From Ottowia oryzae (GTDB lineage: Bacteria; Pseudomonadota; Gammaproteobacteria; Burkholderiales; Burkholderiaceae_C), in NCBI RefSeq assembly GCF_003008535.1, contig NZ_CP027666.1, forward strand, positions 558,001 to 622,000: DNA of 64,000 bases, given 5' to 3'. The notes under the pieces were generated by a model that worked only from the letters and a program-made list of their open reading frames with translations, was not told the DNA's origin and did not search any database. Each line of letters opens with the position of its first letter. The stretch's first letter is position 1. The translations under genes were made by a program, and so were the position numbers. Below are positions 1 through 7,319 of the stretch, in pieces.

Positions 1-15
1 CTGGGCGCTGCCGAA

Positions 16-2289
16 TCAGCCCGGCGCCAGCCGCGCCAGCGCGTCCTGCACGTCGCCCGCGCTGATGACTTCGCTCAGCACGATCGGCGCCTTGCCCGGT
101 GCCTGCAGCACGTACACCGGCACCCCTGCGCGGCCCAGCTTTTGCAGCTCGGCGGTGATCTGCGGGTCGCGGCGCGTCCAGTCGGCGCGGAAGGTCTGCA
201 CGCGCGCATCGTCCAGCGCACGCAGCACCGCCTCGTTGGCCAGCGTGGTCTTCTTGTTGTATTGGCAAGTCACGCACCAGGCGGCAGTGAAATCGACGAA
301 CACCGGCCGCCCTTCGGCCAGCGTTTGCTGCACGTCGGCGGGCGACCAGCGCTGCCAGCGTGCGCCAACGGTGCTGGCTGCGGCGGCAGGCGCCGCCTCG
401 GCGCGGGTGACCATCGGCCCGAACGACCACAGCATGAAAGCGCCAAAGGCCAGCGACAGGCCCGTCAGCGCCACGCGCGTGCGGCCCGTCAGGCCCAGCG
501 ACCACAGCAGCAGCGCCAGCACCACCAGCAGCGCCAGCAGCGCGCCCGCGCCGTCCACGCCGCTTTGCTGGCCCAGCACCCATAGCAGCCACACCACGGT
601 GCCGAACATGGGGAAGGCGAGGAACTTGCGCAGCGTGTCCATCCACGCGCCGGGGCGCGGCAGCAGTCGCGCCACCCCCGGCAGCCAGCTGGCCAGCAGG
701 TAGGGCAGCGCCATCCCTAAGCCCAGCGCGGCGAACACGGCCAGCGCCTGCCATGCGGGCAGCGCCATCGCCAAACCCAGCGATGCGCCCATGAACGGCG
801 CGGTGCAGGGCGAGGCCACCGCCACCGCCAGCACACCCGACAGCAGCGAATTGGCCACCGGGTGGCGCGCCTCCATCGACGTCACGCTGCTGGGCAGCAT
901 GCGCCCAAACTCAAACACGCCCGCCAGGTTCAGCCCGATCACGGTGAACAGCGCCGCCAGCGCCGCCACCACCGCGGGCGACTGCAACTGAAAGCCCCAG
1001 CCCAGGTGTTGCCCGGCCGCGCGCAGCGCCAGCACCAACGCGCCCAGCGCCAAGAACGACAGGACCACGCCCACGCTGTAGGCCACACCGCTGATGCGGT
1101 GCGCGCGCTGGTCGTTGGCGTGCTGCGCAAAGCCCAGCACCTTGATGGCCAGCACCGGAAACACGCAGGGCATCAGGTTCAGCACCAGCCCACCGAGCAC
1201 GGCGCCCAGCAGCGCGAAAAGGAAAGTGCCGGTGGGCACCGGCGTGGCCGTGCCGGGCGGCGCCGCCGCATTGGCGTCGCCAGCGGTGCCACCCGTGGAG
1301 TTCTGCGCATTCGCCTTCAGCGCCGCTTCCAGCGCGGGCGAGACCACCGCCGCCTGCGCCACCGCTGGCCACGCGCCTTGCACCACCGCGTCGGCGCGCC
1401 AGCCCTGCTGGCCGGCCACCAGCACCAGGGGCATTTTCTCGGGCGATTCGCTGCGCTCGGGCGACACGGGCACGTCGGCCGTCCACACGTCGCCGTCCCA
1501 GCGCTGCGTCCAGGTGCGGGGGCCGGCGGCTTCGCCGGGGGCGGCCTGGGTGGCGCCGGTCAACAGCACGTTGGGCGTTTCAGCGAACAGCTCCAGCGTT
1601 TGCCCGCGCGCGCTGGCGGGCAGGCCGCTCACGCGCACGGCCAGGCGCTGGCCGCCGTCGGTCAGCGCGACCTGCTGCGTGCCGCCCAGCGGCGCGGGCT
1701 GCTGCTTGAGGGCCGCATCAAACGCGGCGGCGTTCAGCGCGGTGGAGCTGCGCAGCGGCAGCTTGAGCGCGAATTCGCCCTCCTGCGGAATGCATTCCTT
1801 GCGGCAGACGAGCCAAGTGGCCTTCAGGCGCACGTCCATCGCCTCGTCCAGCACGCCGGGCTTGTATTCGGGCGTGATGATCAGCGGCACGGGCAGCAGC
1901 ACCGTGTCGTCGTAGCCGTAGTTGGCCAGCTGGCCGATGGGAATCTTCTTGGGCAGCGGCCAGGCGATGTCGCCCGCCATCACGCCGGGCGGCAGCGTCC
2001 ACTGCAATTCGGTGGGCATGCCGGAATCGCCCGCGTTCTTCCAGTAGGTATGCCAGTGCGGAGCGTGGGTGAATTGCAGGCCCACCCACACGGGCTGGCC
2101 GGTGGCGGCCCCGGGCTGCAGGCCGATGGGCACGCCCTGCGGCGCGTGGGCCAGCAAGGTGGCCTGCACTTGCTCGGTCTTGACTTCCGCTTTAGGGACG
2201 TTTTGGGCGTTGGCGCCCGTCCACACTGCGCTGACAGCTATCCAAAACATAGCGATCAGCGAAATTCTCAGCGCGCGCGCACAGGCCAT
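16..2289 (-). CDS. dsbD: DsbD-family thiol:disulfide interchange protein
   Basis: Inner-membrane reductase that passes electrons from cytoplasmic thioredoxin to periplasmic disulfides. Reading from the chosen start (757 aa), there is a signal peptide with core SLIAMFWIAVSAV, a periplasmic N-terminal domain (about 30-180) with a Cys pair in WLVCRKEC, a multi-helix membrane domain (about 355-610) carrying the two DsbD half-site cysteines (LMPCVFP and SPCTAPF), and a C-terminal thioredoxin domain with WCVTC near residue 671. The open frame extends 49 codons further upstream, but the Met at 2289 gives a proper signal peptide. The signal-peptide core is encoded by a copy of the dispersed palindromic repeat. 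The N-terminal domain looks closer to ScsB/DsbC-type variants than to E. coli DsbD, so the partner protein is uncertain. Family assignment is firm. Confidence 0.9.
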   Translation of the reverse strand: MACARALRISLIAMFWIAVSAVWTGANAQNVPKAEVKTEQVQATLLAHAPQGVPIGLQPGAATGQPVWVGLQFTHAPHWHTYWKNAGDSGMPTELQWTLPPGVMAGDIAWPLPKKIPIGQLANYGYDDTVLLPVPLIITPEYKPGVLDEAMDVRLKATWLVCRKECIPQEGEFALKLPLRSSTALNAAAFDAALKQQPAPLGGTQQVALTDGGQRLAVRVSGLPASARGQTLELFAETPNVLLTGATQAAPGEAAGPRTWTQRWDGDVWTADVPVSPERSESPEKMPLVLVAGQQGWRADAVVQGAWPAVAQAAVVSPALEAALKANAQNSTGGTAGDANAAAPPGTATPVPTGTFLFALLGAVLGGLVLNLMPCVFPVLAIKVLGFAQHANDQRAHRISGVAYSVGVVLSFLALGALVLALRAAGQHLGWGFQLQSPAVVAALAALFTVIGLNLAGVFEFGRMLPSSVTSMEARHPVANSLLSGVLAVAVASPCTAPFMGASLGLAMALPAWQALAVFAALGLGMALPYLLASWLPGVARLLPRPGAWMDTLRKFLAFPMFGTVVWLLWVLGQQSGVDGAGALLALLVVLALLLWSLGLTGRTRVALTGLSLAFGAFMLWSFGPMVTRAEAAPAAAASTVGARWQRWSPADVQQTLAEGRPVFVDFTAAWCVTCQYNKKTTLANEAVLRALDDARVQTFRADWTRRDPQITAELQKLGRAGVPVYVLQAPGKAPIVLSEVISAGDVQDALARLAPG
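2228..2249 (-). repeat. dispersed palindromic repeat, partial copy in dsbD signal peptide
   Basis: Short partial copy (GCGCTGACAGCTATCCAAAA on the + strand) of the repeat family described in the findings. It lies in frame and encodes the AMFWIAVSA part of the DsbD signal peptide. Confidence 0.55.
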
Positions 2290-2492
2290 GACCCCAACCA
2301 GAAGACAAACGAAATAGGAGCCACTGTGCACCGCAATGGTTCCACGTGGCCGGGATTGCGTCGCGGGCTTGCCGCGCGCCAGCTGCGAATGTCTCACAAA
2401 CATGGTAATTTTTGATATCACCTGAGTCATGTCCACTCGCGCGACCGGTGTCTCGCCGGTTCGCCGGGCCCGTTGTAAGGAGCCCTGCCGCC

Positions 2493-3767
2493 ATGCGACT
2501 GTCGTTCTCGTCCGCCCCCAACGTCCCCCACTTGCTGGGCCCCTGGGTAGAGCGCCTGCGTACCCGCCTGGATTTGCCGCTGCTGCTGCGCTGGCAGGGC
2601 GGCAGCGGCTTCAAGCTGGGCGAGTTTGACCAGCCCCGCGTCACCATCGACGTGCTGGACGCCACCGGCGCGGCGGCGTTGCTGTCGCCCTCGCTGGACA
2701 ACCTGGGCCAGGCCTACGTGGAAGGCCACATTGACGTCACCGGCACCGTGCAAGACGTGGTGGACATGGCCTACGGCCTGGCCGACGCCGGCGCGCAGCA
2801 GGACGCAGGCGGCCACTGGCTGGGCCGCGTGGTGCACCACCTGACCGACGCCACCAGCCACACCAAGGCGGCCGACCGCGAGGCCATCCACTACCACTAC
2901 GACGTGTCCAACGCCTTCTACGCCGAATGGCTGGACCCGGCGATGGTCTATTCCTGCGCCTACTTTGAAAACGGCGACGAAACCCTGGCGCAGGCGCAGG
3001 TCAAGAAGATCGACCACATCCTGACCAAGCTGCGCGTGCAGCCCGGCCAGCGGCTGCTGGACATCGGCTGCGGCTGGGGCGCGCTGGTGCTGCGCGCGGC
3101 CGAGCGCTTTGGCGCGCGCTGCGTGGGCATCACCCTGTCGCAAAACCAGTTTGACCTGGCCACCGAGCGCGTGCGCGCCGCCGGGCTGCAAGGCCGCGTC
3201 GAAATCCGCCTGCAGGACTACCGCGAGGTGCACGAGCCTTTCGACCGCATCAGCAGCGTGGGCATGTTCGAGCACGTGGGCCTGAAGAACCTGCGCGCCT
3301 ACTTCCAGCAGATCCACGACCTGCTGACGCCCGACGGCTGGGCGCTGAACCACGGCATCACCTCCAGCGATGCGCAGAACGGCGAAACGCGCCACGGCGG
3401 CGGCCGATTCATCGACCGGTACGTCTTTCCCAACGGCGAGCTGCCGCACATCGGCACCGTGCTGACCACCATGCAAGAGGGCGGCCTGGAAGCGCTGGAC
3501 GCCGAAAACCTGCGCCGCCACTACGTGCGCACGCTGCGCTGCTGGAGCGAGGCGTTCGAGGCCAAGAGCGCGCACCTGAAAACGCTGGTCGACGACAAAA
3601 CCTGGCGCATCTGGCGCGTGTACCTGGTGGGCTGCCAATGGTCGTTTGAGCACGACGACATCGCGCTGTTTCAAGTGCTGTGCCACCGCGCCGGGCAGCC
3701 GGCGCAGGGGCTGCCTTGGTCGCGGGGGTGGATGTACGAAGGCGCGAGCGGGGTGCACCCGCACTAG
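2493..3767 (+). CDS. cfa: cyclopropane-fatty-acyl-phospholipid synthase family methyltransferase
   Basis: SAM-dependent enzyme that adds a methylene bridge to unsaturated acyl chains of membrane phospholipids. The 424-residue product has an N-terminal lipid-binding region with YVEGHIDVTG, the family motif HYHYDVSNAFYAEWLD, and SAM motif I LLDIGCGWGALV near residue 188, followed by ITLSQNQ. Length is close to E. coli Cfa (382 aa). I chose the ATG at 2493 because AAGGAG sits 10 bases upstream (2477-2482); the frame is open 27 codons further but without a ribosome site. It is divergent from dsbD, with about 200 bp between starts. The stop is TAG, which shows amber is a normal stop here. A close relative acting on a different lipid cannot be excluded. 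Confidence 0.92.
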   Translation: MRLSFSSAPNVPHLLGPWVERLRTRLDLPLLLRWQGGSGFKLGEFDQPRVTIDVLDATGAAALLSPSLDNLGQAYVEGHIDVTGTVQDVVDMAYGLADAGAQQDAGGHWLGRVVHHLTDATSHTKAADREAIHYHYDVSNAFYAEWLDPAMVYSCAYFENGDETLAQAQVKKIDHILTKLRVQPGQRLLDIGCGWGALVLRAAERFGARCVGITLSQNQFDLATERVRAAGLQGRVEIRLQDYREVHEPFDRISSVGMFEHVGLKNLRAYFQQIHDLLTPDGWALNHGITSSDAQNGETRHGGGRFIDRYVFPNGELPHIGTVLTTMQEGGLEALDAENLRRHYVRTLRCWSEAFEAKSAHLKTLVDDKTWRIWRVYLVGCQWSFEHDDIALFQVLCHRAGQPAQGLPWSRGWMYEGASGVHPH

Positions 3768-3807
3768 CTGGCGAGTGCCTTGACGCGTTCTTTGTTTGCC
3801 GGGGAAT

Positions 3808-3852
3808 TGGCCGTTGGCGCTGGTGGGGCCTGCGGTAGCAGCTATCTTTTTT
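3808..3852 (-). repeat. dispersed palindromic repeat copy at left end of inverted element
   Basis: TTGGCGCTGGTGGGGCCTGC then AGCAGCTATC plus a T-run: a copy of the ~55 bp palindromic repeat in minus orientation. It overlaps the left terminus of the large inverted element at 3840. Confidence 0.55.
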
Positions 3853-4746
3853 GATGTTCGCTTGGGTTGCTGAGGGCGGGGGCTGCGTCTCGGCCCGGCG
3901 GCCGACCTGCTTTCTTTTGCTTCGCCAAAAGAAAGCAGGCAAAGAAAAGGCGACCCCGCTGGCCGTGTCCCTCCGCTCCGCTGCGGGCAACCTGCGATGC
4001 TCGCGGGAGAGGCGCTGCCGTAGAACTCGCTGCGCGCTTGCAGCGCTTCGCTCGGACAACTGCGGCAAGTCAGATCACGAAGCGTGGGCATCCTTCGGTG
4101 CCCCCGCGCGCCTCACCCGCTGCGCTTCTCGGCACGTCCAGAGGGGTGGGAAGTCCAACTCGGGCCATCGCTGCGCTCGGCCTGGATGCACGGGCGTGCT
4201 GGGCGACTTCCAGACACTTAGCCGCTGCTGGGGCCGCCTCCCATGTTGGCTCTCCCCACCCACGCTTCTCTTTCTGCGACTGAAGCCAGCGCCGGGGGGG
4301 GGGCGATCGGGCAGGTTCGGTACGGTCGAGTTCAGGCGGGTCAAGTGGCGTCGAGTTCGACAACCCATTGCATCGCATCCTGTGGCACCCAACACCGAGG
4401 GCCGAGCGCAGCGATGGCCCGTGTGGTGCCCCACTCCCTTCTGGATGCGCCTGGGTCGGGGTGCTGGCGGGGTGGCGGCTGCACCGCAGGATGCAGCCGC
4501 TTCGTGAACTGACTGGCCGCAGTTGTTTGAACGAAGCTGCGCAGCAGCGAAGTGAGTTCTGCGGCCCACCCCGCCAGCGCCCCGATCCAGGTTGCCCCGC
4601 AGCGCAGCGAAGGGGTCGCAGCCAGCAGGGTCGCCTTTCTTTTGAGTCCTTTTCTTTGGCGAAGCAAAGAAAAGGACTTCGGCCGCCGGGCCGAGACCCG
4701 GCCTCTGCCTTCAGCCAAGCTCACCCAGCATCAAAAAAGATAGCTG
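3840..4746. repeat. ~0.9 kb inverted-repeat element between cfa and the Bug receptor gene
   Basis: Fills the ~1 kb gap between 3768 and 4786. The two ends match as inverted repeats: AGCTATCTTTTTTGATG at 3840 and its complement ending at 4745. The similarity continues inward for roughly 350-400 bp: both arms contain a complementary pair of TTTTCTTTGCTTCGCC-like hairpins (3912-3950 and 4645-4680), GCGGCAACCTG blocks, an AACTGCGGC(A/C)AGTCAG(A/T)TCACGAAGC block (around 4060-4085 and the complement around 4497-4525) and a CGGGCCATCGCTGCGCTCGGCC block near the middle. Open frames exist in most readings, but none resembles a protein family, so I do not call genes. No transposase is present, so if mobile it would be non-autonomous. 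Confidence 0.75.
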
Positions 4747-4782
4747 CCAGCGCAAGCAGCACCTGCGCCACAACCCCAAAAC
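4728..4782 (+). repeat. dispersed palindromic repeat copy at right end of inverted element
   Basis: CATCAAAAAAGATAGCTGCC then AGCGCAAGCAGCACCTGCGCC and a CCCCAAAA tail. Well-conserved plus-orientation copy, overlapping the right terminus of the inverted element and ending just past the stop of the Bug receptor gene. Confidence 0.75.
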
Positions 4783-4786
4783 GCCC

Positions 4787-5758
4787 TCAATCCAACGTAA
4801 TCTTCAAATCCTTGATCAGCTTGTGCCACCGTGCGTTCTCGGATTTCAGCAGCGCCGCGTAATCGGCCGAGCTGCTGCCCACCGGCTCCACGCCGAACTC
4901 GATCAGTTTTTGCGAAATGGCCGGGGTATGGATGGCCGCGGCCACCTGCTTTTGCAGCGTGGCCTTCACGTCTGCAGGCAGCGCGGCGGGGCCGACCAGG
5001 CCCACCAGCGCGGCGGATTCCACGCCCTTGATACCCAGCTCATCGAAGGTGGGCACGTCGGGCAGTTGGGGCAGGCGCTTGTCGTTGGCCACCGCCAGCG
5101 GGCGGATCTTGCCGGACTTGATGAAGGCCGCGCCGGCGGCCATGTCCACCATCATCACGGGGATTTGCCCGCCTGCCAGGTCGGCCAGTGCGGGCGCCGC
5201 GCCGCGGTAGGGGATGTGCACCATGTGCACGCCGGTGCGCGACTTCAGCATTTCCATGGCCAGGTGGTGCGGGCTGCCCGCGCCGGCCGAGCCGTAGCTG
5301 ATCTTGCCGGGGGCGGCCTTGGCTTTGGCGAGGAAGTCCTTCGCGCTCTTGGCGTCGGCGCTGGGGCCGGCCACCAGGATCATCGGAAAGCGGCCCATCA
5401 GCGTGATGGGCGTCAGATCCTTGTCGGGGTTGTAGCTGAGCTTGCTGTACAGCGCGGTGTTGAACGTCATCGTGCCGTTGTCGGCCGACAGCACGGTGTA
5501 GCCGTCGGGTGCGGAGCGGGCCACTTCTGATGCGGCAATGGCGGTGTTGGCGCCGGGCTTGTTGTCCACCAGCACCGTCTGGCCGACCTGCGTGGTGAGT
5601 TGCTGGCCAATGGTGCGCGCCAGAAAGTCCGAGCCGCCGCCCGCCGGGTAGGGCACCACCCAGCGGATGGGTTTGGACGGGTAGGCCTGCGCCAGCGCGG
5701 CGCCGCTGGCCAGGGTGAGGGTCAGGCCCGCCAGCAGGGCGGAAGCGATGGGCTTCAT
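4787..5758 (-). CDS. Bug-family (tripartite tricarboxylate transporter) substrate-binding protein
   Basis: Periplasmic solute receptor of the TctC/Bug family, which binds carboxylates and related small acids for TctAB-type carriers or signalling. The 323-residue product starts MKPIASALLAGL with a Sec signal ending near ALAQA, followed by the family signature YPSKPIRWVVPYPAGGGSDFLAR and later NKPGANTA and PYRGAAPALADL. The Met at 5758 gives a clean signal peptide; six codons further upstream are open. No TctA/TctB permease is adjacent, as is common for orphan Bug receptors. It is divergent from the IclR gene at 5880, which probably controls it. The ligand cannot be read from sequence. Confidence 0.93.
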   Translation of the reverse strand: MKPIASALLAGLTLTLASGAALAQAYPSKPIRWVVPYPAGGGSDFLARTIGQQLTTQVGQTVLVDNKPGANTAIAASEVARSAPDGYTVLSADNGTMTFNTALYSKLSYNPDKDLTPITLMGRFPMILVAGPSADAKSAKDFLAKAKAAPGKISYGSAGAGSPHHLAMEMLKSRTGVHMVHIPYRGAAPALADLAGGQIPVMMVDMAAGAAFIKSGKIRPLAVANDKRLPQLPDVPTFDELGIKGVESAALVGLVGPAALPADVKATLQKQVAAAIHTPAISQKLIEFGVEPVGSSSADYAALLKSENARWHKLIKDLKITLD

Positions 5759-5879
5759 GGTGGTTGGGCACCCCAATCGAAGTAGGATGCTAGAACAGGG
5801 TGCGTAAGCGTACTTCCCATGGCGGAATACGGCACCCGGATTTCCCCCGATTCACCGCCCTGCCAAGCCCCGCCTGACG

Positions 5880-6749
5880 ATGCCCCGAACCTCAACCGCA
5901 GTGCCCCCGCCAGCCGTCATCGCCAACGGCAACGCCAACGAACCGACCGCCAGCGCGCCCACCGCGCGGCGCCGCCGCGTGCAGTCGGCCGAGACGGGCA
6001 TGGGCATCCTGAAGGCGCTGGCCCGCCTGGGCGGCGCGGCCAGCCTGACGGCGCTGGCGCAGGCGGTGGACGAAAGCACGGCCAAGGTACACCGCTACCT
6101 GGCCAGCATGGTCGAGGAAGGCCTGGTCACGCAGGACGCGGCCAGCCAGCGCTACGTGCTGGGGCCCGAGGCGATCCACATCGGCCAGGCCGCGCTGCGC
6201 CAGTGCGACCCGATCCGCGCGGGCGAGCCCGCCCTGCTGCAGCTGCAGGCCGAGCTGGGCGCGACCTGCTTCATCGCGGTGATGGGCAACCTGGGGCCCA
6301 CTATTTTGCGCATCGAAGAGCCGCCGCTGGCGGTGGTGGTGAATGTGCGGGCCGGCTCGGTGCTGCCCCTGCTGTGGTCGGCCACGGGGCAGGTTTTTAT
6401 GGCGCTGGGCGCCGGGGCGGCCCTCAGGGTGCAGGCGCAGCAGGAATGGGCGCGCGCCACCCCGCGCCAGAAAGCGGTGCTGCCAGACGCCGCCGCCATC
6501 GACGCCCTGTGCCTGCAGGTGCGCACACAAGGCTTTGCCAACGTGCAGGATTTGCTGCTGCCGGGCATCAGCGCCGCCGCTGCGCCGCTGCGCCGGCACG
6601 ACGGGGCCGTGGTGGGCGCCCTCACGGCCCTGGGCGCGACAGGCGGTTTTGACGCGCGCCCAGGCGGTGACGCGGTGGGGCGCCTGTGCGCGGCGGCCGC
6701 GTCGGTCAGCGCGCAACTGGGTTTTCTGAACGCATCGCCGCAGCGCTGA
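5880..6749 (+). CDS. IclR-family transcriptional regulator
   Basis: 289-residue regulator. An N-terminal low-complexity tail (about 1-35) is followed by the IclR winged helix (about 36-100; QSAETGMGILKALARLGG, SLTALAQAV, STAKVHRYLASMVEEGLV) and the GAF-like effector domain (about 115-285; LQAELGATCFIAVMGNLGPTI, LPLLWSATGQVFMAL). IclR proteins usually control uptake or catabolism of aromatic and organic acids. It is divergently oriented to the Bug receptor at 4787-5758 with about 120 bp between starts, a typical local-regulator arrangement. An alternative start exists upstream, but the ATG at 5880 directly precedes a plausible product. Confidence 0.88.
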   Translation: MPRTSTAVPPPAVIANGNANEPTASAPTARRRRVQSAETGMGILKALARLGGAASLTALAQAVDESTAKVHRYLASMVEEGLVTQDAASQRYVLGPEAIHIGQAALRQCDPIRAGEPALLQLQAELGATCFIAVMGNLGPTILRIEEPPLAVVVNVRAGSVLPLLWSATGQVFMALGAGAALRVQAQQEWARATPRQKAVLPDAAAIDALCLQVRTQGFANVQDLLLPGISAAAAPLRRHDGAVVGALTALGATGGFDARPGGDAVGRLCAAAASVSAQLGFLNASPQR

Positions 6750-6869
6750 GCAGGGCGCCGCCTACGGTGCAACAGGGTTTCCACCGACAAATAGGACACC
6801 GAAGGGGGCCCTAAGATGCCAGTGCGGCTGCATGACAGCCGTGTTCAATTCACACCTGAGGGATATCTC

Positions 6870-7193
6870 ATGAAGCGCCTTGTTGGCATTCTTTCTGCCG
6901 CCGCCATCACTGCAGTTTGCAGCACCGCTTTTGCCCAGGCGCCAGCAGCGCCTGAGACCAACGCAGCCATGGCGCGCGACGCCCAAAACCCTGGCGGCGC
7001 CCCTACCGGTCCGCGCACGCGCCCGGCCGTCAAGCCCGAAACCAATGCCGACATGGCGCGCGATGCCGAGCCCGTGCAAAAGCGCGTGAAACGCGCCGAC
7101 CGCAAAGCCAAGGCACCGAAAAAACGCCGCCCGGCGCCCGCCACGCAGCCTGAAACCAACGCGGACATCGCCCGCGACGCGCAGAAGCAGTAA
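6870..7193 (+). CDS. small secreted basic protein with triple PETNAxMARDA repeat
   Basis: I do not recognise a named family. The 107-residue product has a Sec signal peptide (MKRLVGILSAAAITAVCSTAFA, about 1-22) and a short charged mature chain. The mature part carries three near-identical motifs: PETNAAMARDAQ, PETNADMARDAE and PETNADIARDAQ, separated by Pro/Arg/Lys-rich spacers such as VKRADRKAKAPKKRRP. The start at 6870 follows GAGGGATATCTC, a reasonable ribosome site; upstream in-frame codons lack one. A strong terminator follows, so it is probably monocistronic. The basic spacers suggest binding to an acidic surface or polymer, but that is inference. Confidence 0.75.
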   Translation: MKRLVGILSAAAITAVCSTAFAQAPAAPETNAAMARDAQNPGGAPTGPRTRPAVKPETNADMARDAEPVQKRVKRADRKAKAPKKRRPAPATQPETNADIARDAQKQ

Positions 7194-7235
7194 GCCAGCA
7201 GCGACGGCGCCATCCATCGGCGCCGCGCCTTGCAC

Positions 7236-7260
7236 AAGCCAGCCTTCGGGCTGGCTTTTT
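7236..7260 (+). terminator. rho-independent terminator of the PETNA-repeat gene
   Basis: Perfect 9-bp stem AAGCCAGCC / GGCTGGCTT closed by a TTCG tetraloop (7236-7257), followed by a T-run. It lies 42 bp after the stop codon at 7193. Confidence 0.9.
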
Positions 7261-7319
7261 GCTGGGCGGGCGGATCACCGCAGCCGCAGCGCATGGGCCA
7301 CGGCGCGACGGCGGGCGCG

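Noticed and set aside
862..2415. 517-residue open frame opposite dsbD
   Set aside because: Arg/Gln/His-rich antisense frame without motifs; dsbD on the other strand is clearly the gene.
3851..4862. Several open frames inside the inverted-repeat element
   Set aside because: Frames exist in nearly every reading, as expected for GC-rich DNA, and none shows a conserved family; treated as repeat DNA.
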